Below are positions 8,945 through 17,835 of a DNA stretch of 64,000 nucleotides, one piece after another. The stretch covers positions 558,001-622,000 of the forward strand of contig NZ_BMGG01000002.1 in NCBI RefSeq assembly GCF_014640075.1. Direction: 5' to 3'. The stretch comes from Chelatococcus reniformis. GTDB lineage: Bacteria; Pseudomonadota; Alphaproteobacteria; Rhizobiales; Beijerinckiaceae. The notes beneath the pieces were generated by a model. That model worked only from the letters and a program-made list of their open reading frames with translations, made no database searches and was not told the origin of the DNA. Position numbers and translations under genes: made by a program. Numbering within the stretch: the stretch's first letter is position 1; every line of letters begins with the position of its first letter.

Positions 8945-9252
8945 GCTGCCTTCGCTCTCACAACGGGAAGCTGTAGGTCGGCTATGCGACTCACATCCGT
9001 GGATATACCCGGGGCTCACTTTGCGGTGAGGCGGCAGGAAAGGTACACGACCACTTGTCTAGGGGAAGCCCCAGTGTGAGGCAAGAGACAGACGAGGAGC
9101 CGAGGTGCCGGGCCATTCGTCCCGCTTCACCTCCGTGCCGGCGCGTCGAGGTCGTCGATCCGTGACCCGCGTCGTGGCTCGAAAACGAGCTGCAACGTAC
9201 ATTTGCGCTGCGGCGAAGGTAGAGTTCGGCAGCGGCCGGCATCGCAGCCTTT
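8945..9252. other. Non-coding stretch upstream of the kaiC-like gene
   Basis: About 308 bases between the KaiC-like start and the tRNA-Glu 3' end. No convincing gene is seen on either strand. It must hold the promoter of the kaiC-kinase pair. On the minus strand a TATA-containing stretch (GGGTATATCC, around 9004-9013) lies about 60 bases before the start codon and might be a -10 region, but no matching -35 stands out. I looked for the alphaproteobacterial general-stress pattern (GGAAC with CGTT about 16-17 bases later) and did not find it. Confidence 0.4.
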
Positions 9253-9327
9253 TGGCGCGCCCAAGGGGAGTCGAACCCCTCTCTCCAGCGTGAAAGGCTG
9301 GCGTCCTAACCGATAGACGATGGGCGC
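9253..9327 (-). tRNA. tRNA-Glu (anticodon UUC)
   Basis: Read on the minus strand: acceptor arm GCGCCCA pairs with TGGGCGC, discriminator G, then an encoded CCA (9253-9255). The anticodon stem CCAGC/GCTGG encloses the loop CTTTCAC with anticodon TTC. The T arm is GGGG-TTCGACT-CCCC. Length is 72 bases without CCA. It stands alone between the kaiC-like region and the sirtuin gene; no integrase or att-like duplicate was seen next to it. Confidence 0.97.
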
Positions 9328-9346
9328 GGTCAAGGAGGAAGCGGAC

Positions 9347-9374
9347 GTATAGGGGTGTCGCGCGTCATTCGCAA
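9347..9374 (-). promoter_or_regulatory. Putative promoter of tRNA-Glu
   Basis: On the minus strand TTGCGA (9374-9369) and CTATAC (9352-9347) are separated by 16 bases, a fair sigma-70-like pair placed about 20 bases upstream of the tRNA 5' end at 9327. The -35 box lies within a 13-base tandem repeat. Confidence 0.5.
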
Positions 9375-9395
9375 TATGCGTGCGCAATATGCGTG
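9370..9395. repeat. Tandem 13-bp repeat CGCAATATGCGTG x2
   Basis: Two perfect head-to-tail copies of CGCAATATGCGTG at 9370-9382 and 9383-9395, in the promoter area of the tRNA-Glu gene and just before the sirtuin gene on the other strand. It may be chance slippage or a binding site pair. Confidence 0.7.
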
Positions 9396-9494
9396 GTTCA
9401 AATTGCAGGTCGGCGACAGCCGGACGGCCGCGGCGCTCCGCCGTTGCGCGTGGCGGATCGGGGCCTATCTTAGGACAGCCACTGGGACGTCGCC

Positions 9495-10277
9495 GTGACC
9501 GCTGACCATCGCTCCACCGAGTTCGCCACCGAGACGGATATCCTTGCGCTGCAGCGGATGCTGGCAGCGGCCGACGCCATTGTTGCCTTCACCGGCGCCG
9601 GCATTTCCACGGAGTGCGGCGTCCCGGATTTCCGCTCGCCCGGAAGCCCCTGGCTCAAGAACCAGCCGATCGAGTTCGGCGAGTTCCTGGCCAGTCCGAC
9701 TGCGCGGATGGAAGCCTGGCGGCGCAAGTTCGCCATGGACGACATCTACAGCGGCGCGCAGCCGGGGCGCGGCCATCAGGCGCTTGCCCGGCTGGTGGCC
9801 CAGGGCCGCATGCCCGGCGTCATCACGCAGAACATTGATGGCCTGCACCAGGCATCGGGCGTGCCAAGCGGACAGATCGTCGAGCTGCACGGCAATGGCA
9901 CCTACGCCACGTGTCTCGACTGCGGTCTTCGACACGAATTGGTGGAGGTGCGCAGACGTTTTGAAGGCAGCAATCAGCCGCCGAGCTGTGTCAGCTGCGA
10001 CGGTGTCGTGAAATCGGCGACGATCTCGTTCGGCCAGGCCATGCCGGAGCGCGCGATGCTCAAGGCCCAGGCATTGACGCTCGCCTGCGACCTGTTCCTG
10101 GTCATCGGCTCGTCGCTGGTGGTGCAGCCGGCCGCCTCGTTTCCGGTGCTTGCGCGTCGGAACGGAGCCAAGCTGGTGATCATCAATCGTGACGAGACGC
10201 CGCTCGACACCATGGCCGATCTTGTCGTCAACGATGATATCGGCGACGTTCTGACGCGCGCTTCGCTGCCCGGATGA
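9495..10277 (+). CDS. cobB: Sir2-family NAD-dependent protein deacylase (sirtuin)
   Basis: 260 residues from a GTG start. The Rossmann part carries GAGIST (34-39), the active site QNIDGLH (112-118) and the general base H132 in LHGN. The small zinc domain has two Cys pairs, C140-x2-C143 and C165-x2-C168. GSSLVVQPA and the late VIINRDETPLD are typical NAD-binding strands. It removes acyl groups from lysines, consuming NAD+ and giving O-acyl-ADP-ribose and nicotinamide; targets in bacteria include acetyl-CoA synthetases. All key residues are present. It is followed after 136 bases by the double cold-shock gene; a functional link is not evident. Confidence 0.95.
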   Translation: MTADHRSTEFATETDILALQRMLAAADAIVAFTGAGISTECGVPDFRSPGSPWLKNQPIEFGEFLASPTARMEAWRRKFAMDDIYSGAQPGRGHQALARLVAQGRMPGVITQNIDGLHQASGVPSGQIVELHGNGTYATCLDCGLRHELVEVRRRFEGSNQPPSCVSCDGVVKSATISFGQAMPERAMLKAQALTLACDLFLVIGSSLVVQPAASFPVLARRNGAKLVIINRDETPLDTMADLVVNDDIGDVLTRASLPG

Positions 10278-10412
10278 TGAAAAAGGAGCCGCTCGTCAAA
10301 CCGGCGTTGTGATCAATCCCTATATGTCATGCCGACCTTTCGGGCTTTCTGTGCAGCGCCCTGATGATATCCTGAGCGCGTGAATCGCGCCGCGATTCGA
10401 CGGTGGTCGTGA

Positions 10413-11027
10413 ATGTCGGACGATTTCGGGGCGGACGGCGCAAGGCGGCGGGCCCCCACTGTGCTTGACGGGGATGCGGATGTCGGCCGCGCTGTCGATG
10501 CCGAAGGGCGACCGCTTGACCTGATCGAAGTCTCCGGCCGCATCAAATGGTTCGACGTCGCCAAGGGCTTCGGGTTCATCGCTGCCGACGACGGCCCCGA
10601 TGTGCTGCTTCATGTCACCTGTCTACGCCGGGACGGGTATCAGACCGCCAAAGAGGGGGCGCGGGTCGTTTGCGAAGCCGTCAGGCGTACCCGCGGGCTG
10701 CAGGCCTTCCGCATCATCTCCATGGACGAGGACGATGCGGTTCATCCCTATGAGCTGCCGGAGCCGCGCACCCACGTCACCATCGTGCCGACGAGCGGGC
10801 TGGAGCGTGCCGTCGTCAAGTGGTTCAATCGGCTGCGTGGCTTCGGCTTCGTGTCGCGCGGGGATGAGACGCCGGACATTTTCGTACATATGGAAACGCT
10901 GCGCCGCTATGGCCTGATGGAGCTGAAGCCCGGCCAGGTCGTCTTCGTGCGCTTTGGCGACGGACCCAAAGGGCTCATGGCCTCGGAGATCCATCCCATC
11001 GATCGTGTGGCGCCGACCTCCCATTGA
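10413..11027 (+). CDS. Two-domain cold-shock protein
   Basis: 204 residues holding two cold-shock domains, an arrangement frequent in alphaproteobacteria. Domain 1: RNP1 KGFGFI (51-56) and RNP2 VLLHV (64-68). Domain 2: RNP1 RGFGFV (142-147) and RNP2 IFVHM (156-160). Both begin with the G-x-x-K-W-F pattern ([15 protein letters not shown]). An acidic, low-complexity N-terminal extension of about 38 residues precedes domain 1. It should bind single-stranded RNA or DNA in the cytoplasm and act as an RNA chaperone. The DUF192 gene follows 34 bases downstream on the same strand, an order I have seen repeatedly in this class, and may be co-transcribed. Confidence 0.95.
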   Translation: MSDDFGADGARRRAPTVLDGDADVGRAVDAEGRPLDLIEVSGRIKWFDVAKGFGFIAADDGPDVLLHVTCLRRDGYQTAKEGARVVCEAVRRTRGLQAFRIISMDEDDAVHPYELPEPRTHVTIVPTSGLERAVVKWFNRLRGFGFVSRGDETPDIFVHMETLRRYGLMELKPGQVVFVRFGDGPKGLMASEIHPIDRVAPTSH

Positions 11028-11061
11028 TTTCGCCCTGCTTGCCTGCTCCCTGATGGTGGCC

Positions 11062-11523
11062 ATGAAGACGATCTCCCTGCGACGGGCCCTCGCACTCGTC
11101 CTCGCATTGGGCGTCGTCGCCCTCGTCGGGGTTGCACGTGCCGCGGCGCTCGAGCCTTTGACGGTGATCACGGCGACGGGCCGCCACAGCTTCACCGTCG
11201 AGGTCATGCGCAGCGAGGACGAGCGCGAGCGCGGCCTGATGTTCCGCGGCTATCTGCCTGCGGACCGCGGCATGCTCTTCGACTTCAAGGCCACCGAGCC
11301 GGTGTCCATGTGGATGAAGGACACCTTCATTTCGCTCGACATGCTGTTCATCCGCAGGGACGGCACCATTGCCCGCATCGTCGAGAACACCGAACCGCAG
11401 TCGACACGGATCATTTCCTCGGGCGAGAACGTACTCAGCGTCCTCGAGGTGAATGCGGGCACGGCGGCGCGGATCGGCGCCAAGCCGGGAGACCGCGTCG
11501 TTCACGGGCTGTTCGAAAGATGA
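11062..11523 (+). CDS. DUF192 family exported protein
   Basis: 153 residues from ATG 11062; another ATG nine bases upstream is equally possible. Residues 1-29 form a clear signal peptide ending in GVARAAA. The mature part holds the DUF192 signature: RSEDERERGLMFR, MLFDF, MWMKDTFISLDMLFI and the C-terminal VLEVNAG with GAKPGDRV. The biochemical function of the family is not established. It is probably periplasmic. Its last 22 bases overlap, tail to tail, the end of the convergent histidine kinase gene, so little room is left for a terminator between them. Confidence 0.9.
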   Translation: MKTISLRRALALVLALGVVALVGVARAAALEPLTVITATGRHSFTVEVMRSEDERERGLMFRGYLPADRGMLFDFKATEPVSMWMKDTFISLDMLFIRRDGTIARIVENTEPQSTRIISSGENVLSVLEVNAGTAARIGAKPGDRVVHGLFER

Positions 11524-12482
11524 GAGGCGACGATCGCGTCGGGCTTGAGACGGATCGTGGCACGCACACCATCAGCCTCGAAGGCGAGACTGGCTTCGCC
11601 CAGGCGCCGCGGCAGCGCGTTCTGCAGCAGCCGTGAGCCAAAGCCGACGGCGACGGGGACGGCAACGGCCGGGCCTCCGCTCTCCTTCCATTCGATCGTG
11701 ACCCCGCGCCCGGCCCGCTCCCACTGGAGGCTGATCCGTCCGCAATGGGACCCCAGGGCGCCGTGCTTGATCGCGTTGGTGGCGAGTTCATGCAGGATCA
11801 GGGCGAGCGGCGTCGCCGCTTGATGATCGACGTTCAGCGCGGGGCCGGCGAGCCTGAACCGTCCGTCCGTCTCGAACGAAGCGACGACGCGCGCCAGCAA
11901 CTGCGGCAGGGGCACATTGCCGGCAGCCCGCTCACTGATGATCGCCTGCGCCTCGAGCAGGGCGCCGAGGCGAGGCGCGAAGGCGGCTTCGAAGGCTGCG
12001 ACGGTCTCGGTCCGGCGCGCCGTCTGTGCCACCAGGGCCTGCACTACGGCGAGAAGATTCTTGCTCCGGTGCTGCATTTCGGCGGCCAGGAGTTGCGCCT
12101 GCGCGTGGGCGGCCGCCAGATCGATGAGCGTGCGCCGGAACACGGCGCCGAGCCCCAGGAGCAAGCCGCCGAAGATCCAGTAGAGGCCGAGCAGGCCCCA
12201 TCCGATGAAGCTCCAGTCCGGTGCCACCAACTGGCGATAGAGGACGACCGCCGCCACCGTGCTGGCAAGAACCACCGTCACCCCGGCCGGCACGCCCCCC
12301 CAGATCGCCGCGATGATGACGGCGGGAAAGAAGGTCACGAACGGTCCGCTATTGGCCAGCGCGGAATGGAAGAGCAGGCGGAAGAGGATACCTGCGACGA
12401 CGCAGCCGACGGCCACGAGCCCGATCTCCCACCACCGCGGGCGGTCCCTCGCTATGAGGTCGATCCAGCCGCTGTATTTCAA
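11502..12482 (-). CDS. Membrane-bound HWE-type histidine kinase
   Basis: 326 residues. Residues about 18-118 contain roughly four hydrophobic segments (GLVAVGCVVAGILFRLLF; FVTFFPAVIIAAIWGG; GVTVVLASTVAAVVLY; GLLGLYWIFGGLLLGL), like the DUF4118 sensor module of KdpD-type kinases. The kinase part has MQHRSKNLLAVV (H138), HELATNAIKHG (N236) and WKESGGP, all HWE/HisKA_2 features. It would sense a membrane or internal signal and phosphorylate an unlinked regulator. No response regulator is adjacent. It is the second kinase of this family within 6 kb and shares the core motifs of the one at 6462-7508, but not its N-terminus. Confidence 0.9.
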   Translation of the reverse strand: MKYSGWIDLIARDRPRWWEIGLVAVGCVVAGILFRLLFHSALANSGPFVTFFPAVIIAAIWGGVPAGVTVVLASTVAAVVLYRQLVAPDWSFIGWGLLGLYWIFGGLLLGLGAVFRRTLIDLAAAHAQAQLLAAEMQHRSKNLLAVVQALVAQTARRTETVAAFEAAFAPRLGALLEAQAIISERAAGNVPLPQLLARVVASFETDGRFRLAGPALNVDHQAATPLALILHELATNAIKHGALGSHCGRISLQWERAGRGVTIEWKESGGPAVAVPVAVGFGSRLLQNALPRRLGEASLAFEADGVRATIRLKPDAIVASHLSNSP

Positions 12483-12765
12483 GTCCGGCTCCGAGCGGTC
12501 GGCGGCGAACTTGAAAGCCGCGGGAACGAGCCACCGCAGATAACCTCCCGATCGGCGGCAAATCTACGCATCTCGACGTGCGATGATCCCCACCCCGGCC
12601 CGTTCATCGCCTGCAAGTTGTCAGCGGTGGTAATTCCGCGGCGGACCGCGTGAGTGGCGGGCGCACGCAACCGCGAATTCTGCATGGGACAGCGGCGGCT
12701 GCGGCCGCTATGTACGCCCGCAGTCAGCAAAGGCGGCAACAGCTCGAATGCCTTGGGAGAGAGCG

Positions 12766-14310
12766 ATGAACGGAGCGGAAAGCCTCGCAAGGACCCTCGT
12801 GGCAGGCGGTGTCGAGGTGTGCTTCACCAACCCCGGCACCTCCGAGATGCATTTCGTCGCCGCCCTCGACCGCGTCGACGGCATCCGCTGCGTTCTGTGC
12901 CTGTTCGAAGGCGTGGCGACGGGGGCAGCGGACGGCTACGCGCGCATGGCCGACAAGCCCGCGTCGACGCTGCTGCACCTGGGACCGGGGCTGTCGAACG
13001 GCCTCGCCAACCTGCACAACGCCCGCCGTGCCCGCAGCCCGGTCGTCAACATCGTCGGCGAGCACGCCACATATCATCGGCGCTTCGACGCGCCGCTGAC
13101 CTCCGACATCGAGAGCTTGGCCCGCCCGGTGTCGGGCTGGGTCCGAACTTCGGTCGATTCCCGCGCCGTGGCCGCCGACGGGGCCGCGGCCATCGCCGCG
13201 GCGCGAAGCGCGCCGGGGCAGGTCGCCACGCTGATTCTGCCGGCCGACACCGCCTGGAATGAGGGAGCGGGCATCGCCCCGACTGGGGCCGCCGCGCCGG
13301 CACGGCCGGTCTCCGCTGCGACGGTCGAGGCCGTGGCAGCGCTGCTCCGCGGCGGCGGCCGCCGCATGCTGCTGCTGGGCGACAAGGCGTTGCGCGAGGC
13401 ACCGCTGGCGCTGGCCCGGCGCATCGCCGACGCGACCGGCGCCGCGCTTTTGGCAGAGACCTCGAACGCCCGCATGGCGCGCGGCGCGGGGAGGGTGCCC
13501 GTCGATCGCCTGCCCTACGTCGTGGACGCGGCCGTGAAGACTCTGGAAGCGGTCGACACGCTGGTGCTCGTGGGCGCCCGCGCGCCGGTCGGCTTTTTCG
13601 CCTACCCGAACAAGCCCAGCGAGCTGGCGCCCCCGGGGTGCCGGATCATCACCCTGGCGGGCGTCGATGAAGACCAGGGCGATGCGCTCGAGCAACTCGC
13701 GGATGGGCTCGGCGTGCGCACCGCGGCGCTGGATTTGCCGTCAATGGCGCAGGCGGCGCTGCCGACTGGCGCACTCGATGCCCGCGCGCTGGCGCAGGTC
13801 ATCGGTGCGCTCCTGCCGGAGCAGGCCATCGTCTGCGACGAGTCCGTCACCACCGGCCGCGGCTTCTTCCCGGCGACGGCGGCCGCGCCGCCGCACGATT
13901 GGCTGCAGCTCACCGGCGGCTCGATCGGGCTGGGCATCCCCATGGCGGTGGGCGCGGCCGTCGCTTGCCCCGACCGCAAGGTGGTGTCTTTGCAGGCTGA
14001 CGGCAGCGGCATGTACACGGTCCAGGGCCTGTGGACCCAGGCACGCGAGAACCTCGACGTGCTGACCGTGATCTGGTCCAACCGCTCCTATGCCATCCTA
14101 CGTGGCGAGCTCGCGGGCGTCGGTGCCGACAATCCGGGTCCAAAGGCCCTGGACATGCTGAGCCTCGCCAATCCGGACCTCGACTGGGTCAGCTTGGCCA
14201 AGGGCCTCGGCGTCGAGGGGCAGCGCGTCGACACCGCCGACGGGTTCGCGCGCGCCTTCCAGGCCGGCATCGCTCGCCGCGGCCCCTATCTCATCGAAGT
14301 CGAGCTGTAG
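12766..14310 (+). CDS. ThDP-dependent enzyme, acetolactate synthase large-subunit-like
   Basis: 514 residues from ATG 12766, preceded by GGGAGAG; an in-frame ATG 18 bases earlier is less well placed. The N-terminal PYR domain has FTNPGTSEMHF and LFEGVATGAADGYARMA with the activating glutamate. The central domain spans about 180-330. The C-terminal PP domain has GGSIGLGIPMAVGAAVA and ADGSGMYTVQGLWTQARE, with Asn in WSNRSY, forming the ThDP/Mg site. It decarboxylates a 2-keto acid and either releases or condenses the aldehyde. Length and motifs resemble the IlvB-like group related to benzoylformate decarboxylase more than true IlvB, and no small subunit gene is near. Substrate unknown. Confidence 0.9.
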   Translation: MNGAESLARTLVAGGVEVCFTNPGTSEMHFVAALDRVDGIRCVLCLFEGVATGAADGYARMADKPASTLLHLGPGLSNGLANLHNARRARSPVVNIVGEHATYHRRFDAPLTSDIESLARPVSGWVRTSVDSRAVAADGAAAIAAARSAPGQVATLILPADTAWNEGAGIAPTGAAAPARPVSAATVEAVAALLRGGGRRMLLLGDKALREAPLALARRIADATGAALLAETSNARMARGAGRVPVDRLPYVVDAAVKTLEAVDTLVLVGARAPVGFFAYPNKPSELAPPGCRIITLAGVDEDQGDALEQLADGLGVRTAALDLPSMAQAALPTGALDARALAQVIGALLPEQAIVCDESVTTGRGFFPATAAAPPHDWLQLTGGSIGLGIPMAVGAAVACPDRKVVSLQADGSGMYTVQGLWTQARENLDVLTVIWSNRSYAILRGELAGVGADNPGPKALDMLSLANPDLDWVSLAKGLGVEGQRVDTADGFARAFQAGIARRGPYLIEVEL

Positions 14311-14360
14311 CGGCCTTTGGTGCCATCGGCCCGGCCCCGGGGCCGCGTCGGCCCTGATCG

Positions 14361-16421
14361 TCAGGCGGCGCCGGCGAGGCTGGCGCCTCCGTCCAGGCCG
14401 CGCTTCACAAGCAGGTGAGCGGGGTCGGCGCCGCGGCCGCGGAAAGCCCGATAGGCTTCGTCGGCCGCCCTGCGGTTGCCCGCGCCATAGACCTCACGGC
14501 GCAGCCGCGCAGCCACGTCCGGGTCGAAGATGTCACCGCTTTCCGCGAAGGCGGCGAAGCCGTCCGCATCGAGCACCTCGGACCAGAGGTAGCTGTAATA
14601 GGCCGCCGAATAGCCGTCGCCGGAAAATACATGCAGGAAGTGCGGCAGGCGGTGGCGCATGACCATGGCATCCGGCATGCCGATCTCGGCCAGCAGCTCG
14701 CGCTCGAAGGCATCGGCATCGAAGGGCTCTTGCAGGGGCCGCCGGTGCAGCTCCAGGTCCGCCAGGGCAGAGGCCACATACTCGACGGTGGCAAAGCCCT
14801 GTCCGTAGGTGCGCGTGGCCAGCAGACGGGCGAGGAGGGCCTGCGGCATCGCCTCGCCGCTCAGGTAGTGGGTGGCGAAGCGGGCCAAGATCTCGGGCTG
14901 CTCCAGCCAGTGCTCGTAGAGCTGGGACGGGAACTCCACGAAATCACGCGCCACGTTGGTGCCGGCGATCATCGGATAGGTCACGTCGGACAGCAGTCCG
15001 TGCAGCGCGTGTCCGAATTCGTGGAAGAGCGTGTGCGCCTCATCGAACGACAGCAGCGCCGGCTCGCCGGATGCCGCCTTCGCGAAATTCATCACGTTGA
15101 CGACGATCGGACGCACGTCGCCGCGCAGGCGCTCCTGCGTGCGGAAGGCGTTCATCCAGGCGCCGCTGCGCTTGGAGGTCCGCGCGAAGTAGTCGCCGAG
15201 GAACACGCCGATGTGGCGGCCGTCGCTGTCGCACACCTCGAACGCCCGCACGTCCGGGTGGTAGACGGGCAGGTCGAACCGCTCGGTGAAGGTCAGGCCG
15301 AACAGGCGCGTGGCGGTGTAGAACGCCGCGGCAATGACCTTGTCGAGCTGCAGGTACGGCTTCAGCTCGCCCTCGTCCAGGTCGAACGCGGCCTTGCGCC
15401 GCCGCTCCGCGTAATAGCGCCAGTCCCACGGCGCGATGGTGAAGTTGTCGCCGTCGGCGGTGATCAGCTCCTGCAGCGCCGCCTCTTCACGCAGCGCCTG
15501 GGCGCGGGCCGGCGTCCAGACGGACGTCAGCAGGTCCATCGCCGCGGTGGGTGTCTTCGCCATGGAGTCGGAGAGCCGGAAATCGGCGAAGCTGGCATAG
15601 CCAAGCAAGGCGGCCTTCTCGGCCCGCAGGGCCACAAGTTCGGCCAGAATGGCCCTGTTGTCCGTCTCTCCTCCGGTCTGGCCGCGCGCCATCCAGGCCT
15701 TGAACGCTCGCTCGCGCAGATCCCGCCGGCTGGCGAACTGCAGAAACGGCTCGATCGACGAGCGCGCCAGGGTGACGACATAGCTGCCATCGAGCCCACG
15801 GTCGGTCGCGGTCTGGGCTGCGGCAGCCCGGACGACCGAGGGCAGGCCGGCCAGTTCGTGCTCGTCGAGAACGAGAGTCCACGAGACCTCGTCGGCGAGC
15901 ACGTTCTGACCGAACTGCGTACCGAGCGCTGCGCTACGCTCGGCGATCGCCGCCATGCGAGCCCTGGCGTCGGCGCCCAGGCCGGCACCAGCGCGCTCGA
16001 ACGCCAGCACATAGCGCTCCAGGACGCGCGCCTGCTCGTCCGCCAGCTTGGGTGCATCCGTCCGGCGCGCGAGTTCGGTCACGCGGCCGTAAAGCGCCTC
16101 GTTCAGGAAGATCGCGCTGCGGTGGCGAGCAAGCAGGGGCGCGACCTCCCGCTCGATCGCCTGCAGCGCCGGGCTGGTGTGAGCGCCCGTTAGATTGAAA
16201 AAGACGTTTGCCACACGCAGGAGCGTCGCGCCGGAGCGCTCGAGGGCGGCGACGGTGTTATCGAAGTCCGGAGCCTGGGGGCCAGCAGTGATCGCTGCTA
16301 CCTCGGCCAGATGCTCTTCCATGCCGCGCTGAAAGGCGGGGCCGAAATGCTCCGCGCCAATGTCGGCGAACGGCGGCATGCCGAGTGGGCTCGTCCAGGG
16401 ACGCAGCAAGGGATTTGACAT
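14361..16421 (-). CDS. M3-family zinc metallopeptidase (oligopeptidase / dipeptidyl carboxypeptidase type)
   Basis: 686 residues from ATG at 16421, the normal length for the thimet oligopeptidase family. The zinc site is HEFGH at 467-471, with the third ligand E496 in FVEFPSQ. HALHGLLSDVTYP and the later FSGDGYSAAYYSYLWSEVLD region hold the conserved Tyr/His residues that bind substrate. It lacks a signal peptide, so it cleaves short peptides in the cytoplasm. Closest by motif to bacterial Dcp/PrlC-type enzymes; which of the two cannot be settled here. It converges on the ThDP-enzyme gene and has no operon partner except the small membrane protein upstream. Confidence 0.93.
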   Translation of the reverse strand: MSNPLLRPWTSPLGMPPFADIGAEHFGPAFQRGMEEHLAEVAAITAGPQAPDFDNTVAALERSGATLLRVANVFFNLTGAHTSPALQAIEREVAPLLARHRSAIFLNEALYGRVTELARRTDAPKLADEQARVLERYVLAFERAGAGLGADARARMAAIAERSAALGTQFGQNVLADEVSWTLVLDEHELAGLPSVVRAAAAQTATDRGLDGSYVVTLARSSIEPFLQFASRRDLRERAFKAWMARGQTGGETDNRAILAELVALRAEKAALLGYASFADFRLSDSMAKTPTAAMDLLTSVWTPARAQALREEAALQELITADGDNFTIAPWDWRYYAERRRKAAFDLDEGELKPYLQLDKVIAAAFYTATRLFGLTFTERFDLPVYHPDVRAFEVCDSDGRHIGVFLGDYFARTSKRSGAWMNAFRTQERLRGDVRPIVVNVMNFAKAASGEPALLSFDEAHTLFHEFGHALHGLLSDVTYPMIAGTNVARDFVEFPSQLYEHWLEQPEILARFATHYLSGEAMPQALLARLLATRTYGQGFATVEYVASALADLELHRRPLQEPFDADAFERELLAEIGMPDAMVMRHRLPHFLHVFSGDGYSAAYYSYLWSEVLDADGFAAFAESGDIFDPDVAARLRREVYGAGNRRAADEAYRAFRGRGADPAHLLVKRGLDGGASLAGAA

Positions 16422-16461
16422 GGCTGGACAGAGCTCTGGACGCGGTGCCGACGAAGCGATC

Positions 16462-16779
16462 TCAGGGACGGGCGCGGCTCGCCGCGCGCGGCCAGGGGTC
16501 GACGCCGTACCGGCGCGCAATAACGCGCCGGCCGATCAGCGCACCGATCCAGATCATGCCCACGGTCAGCAGTGCGAGCGGGATCGTCACGGCCAGGACC
16601 GCCAGGGCGACCGCCGCGAACAGCAGCCGCTTGCCCCAACGGCCCACGCTCGGCCCCCAGAACGGCTCCTGCGGCTGGCCGTCCCGAATCATCACCTGCT
16701 CGCCGACGACGTCGGCCTCGAGAATGACCGGCTGGTCAGCGCGCTCCGCCTTGTAACGCTCCCGCCGAAAGTTCGTCAT
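16462..16779 (-). CDS. Small membrane protein of unknown function
   Basis: 105 residues from ATG 16779. The first 50 residues are polar and charged (RRERYKAERADQP, VLEADVVGEQVMIRDG not counted as a known domain); residues about 51-85 form one long or two short hydrophobic segments (LLFAAVALAVLAVTIPLALL, VGMIWIGALIGRRV). The C-terminus is basic. It lies just upstream of the M3 peptidase on the same strand, with 40 bases between them. I do not recognise the family. Confidence 0.6.
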   Translation of the reverse strand: MTNFRRERYKAERADQPVILEADVVGEQVMIRDGQPQEPFWGPSVGRWGKRLLFAAVALAVLAVTIPLALLTVGMIWIGALIGRRVIARRYGVDPWPRAASRARP

Positions 16780-16888
16780 CGTCCGTGATCCTTGCCGGTA
16801 CCGCAATTTGCGCGCGTACGCGCCGCAGGCCGCCGAGCCGACACGACCGCGCGCCAGTGTTCCACGACCACAGCGGCAAATATAAGGT

Positions 16889-17275
16889 CTAATCGGCTGG
16901 TTGCCATGGCCACTGGCTGCGCCGGTCACAAAGGCGGGGGAGCGCGGGCCGGCCGCTAGAACGCGAACAGGAAAGCGCCAAAGGCGATGGTCGCGCGCCC
17001 GCGGCCGCCAGGCCGAAGAGGATGCGATCATAGAGCGCAACCCGCTCCTTCAACTCGGGATCCTCGCGCCCGCCGAAGCCGAGGGGATCCATAGCCGCGC
17101 CTCCCTCCCGAGCCCCCGACGCATGCAGGCTCGCCACCACGACGGTGGCGATGGCCAGCGCGGCCCAGCCGATCGGCGCTGCAAACAGAATGGAACGTGC
17201 CGGAACGACCTGCAATCGTGACGGGCTCCTTGCCGTGGCCGCCGGCCCCGCTCGGTAGGTGTGAAGGCGCGCCAA
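16889..17275 (-). CDS. Possible small membrane protein, perhaps frameshifted at its end
   Basis: A 128-residue frame with one good membrane segment (LFAAPIGWAALAIATVVVAS) followed by a conserved-looking patch MDPLGFGGREDPELKERVAL and YDRILFGLAA. After that the frame turns into Arg/Ser/Pro-rich noise, whereas a shift within the GC-rich run around 16988-17010 gives ATIAFGAFLFAF and a stop at about 16958, a much more natural second membrane segment. So either the sequence carries a frameshift or the gene is decaying. The true start may be internal. Function unknown. Confidence 0.4.
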   Translation of the reverse strand: MARLHTYRAGPAATARSPSRLQVVPARSILFAAPIGWAALAIATVVVASLHASGAREGGAAMDPLGFGGREDPELKERVALYDRILFGLAAAGARPSPLALSCSRSSGRPALPRLCDRRSQWPWQPAD

Positions 17276-17484
17276 TCACTGGGCTCGTTCTGCGACGGAG
17301 AAATCAACAAACTCAAGGGTGTACCGCCAGGGCGTGGAGGCGGGCTTTGCAATTTGCAATGCGCGAACCGAGAATGCCGTTGCGTTCTGCAAAAGCCGCC
17401 GGGCATTCCGGCGGGCCTCGAAACCGCCCACAAGAGCTGGTCCAGGGAACGGCCAGCCACCCCAACCTTGCCGGAGAGAGTCCA

Positions 17485-17793
17485 ATGGGATCCCACGCCA
17501 TCCGCGCCGCGTTCATGGCCACCGCTCTCGCCGGCGTGACGTCGCCGCTGGCCGCCATGCCGGCCGCATTCATGCAGCGGGCAGAGACGCACCTTCCGCT
17601 GGAGCGTGCCGGAGTGGTCTGTGATGCCAACGGTTGCCGCGCCGGGTCGGCCAGTACGGACGGGCGCAGCCCCTATTACGGACGCTCATACCTGGGCGGA
17701 GACGGGGAGGTGAAGCGCGCCCTCGCCGACCGCGACCGTTTGCGCCGCGAGCGCCAGCAGAGGGACAGCGCCGCCCCCGCGCAAACGAGGTAG
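17485..17793 (+). CDS. Small exported hypothetical protein
   Basis: 102 residues from ATG 17485, chosen because CCGGAGAGAG stands just before it. The N-terminus (residues 1-28, AIRAAFMATALAGVTSPLAA) is a signal peptide. The mature protein has a Cys pair in VVCDANGCRAG and a charged, Arg-rich C-terminal helix (RALADRDRLRRERQQRD). No known family is recognised. It stands alone between the small membrane protein region and the palindrome-bearing gap at 17794-18058. Confidence 0.6.
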   Translation: MGSHAIRAAFMATALAGVTSPLAAMPAAFMQRAETHLPLERAGVVCDANGCRAGSASTDGRSPYYGRSYLGGDGEVKRALADRDRLRRERQQRDSAAPAQTR

Positions 17794-17835
17794 GGCGAGC
17801 GCGCGGGCGCCGGTACGCTGTCTTGGGATTTCGCA

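Noticed and set aside
6462-9252. Search for kaiA, kaiB or a response regulator near the kaiC-like gene
   Set aside because: None found within the flanking genes; the nearest genes are the ankyrin protein and tRNA-Glu. This does not exclude copies elsewhere in the genome.
9370-9395. Tandem repeat considered as a CRISPR remnant or attachment site of the tRNA
   Set aside because: Units touch without spacers, and no cas gene, integrase or duplicate of the tRNA end is present.
12748-12765. Earlier ATG of the ThDP-enzyme gene
   Set aside because: The ATG at 12766 has a better Shine-Dalgarno (GGGAGAG) and the extra six residues do not belong to the domain.
14415-16193. Long plus-strand open frame antisense to the M3 peptidase gene
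   Set aside because: Arg/Gly/His/Gln-rich with no motif; it mirrors the codon use of the real peptidase on the other strand. The same holds for long antisense frames at 1141-2439, 36061-37896, 38002-39521 and 50404-51477.
17456-17484. GGAAC sequence before the gene at 17485 as a general-stress (EcfG-type) promoter
   Set aside because: The required CGTT about 16-17 bases later is missing (CTTG is found).
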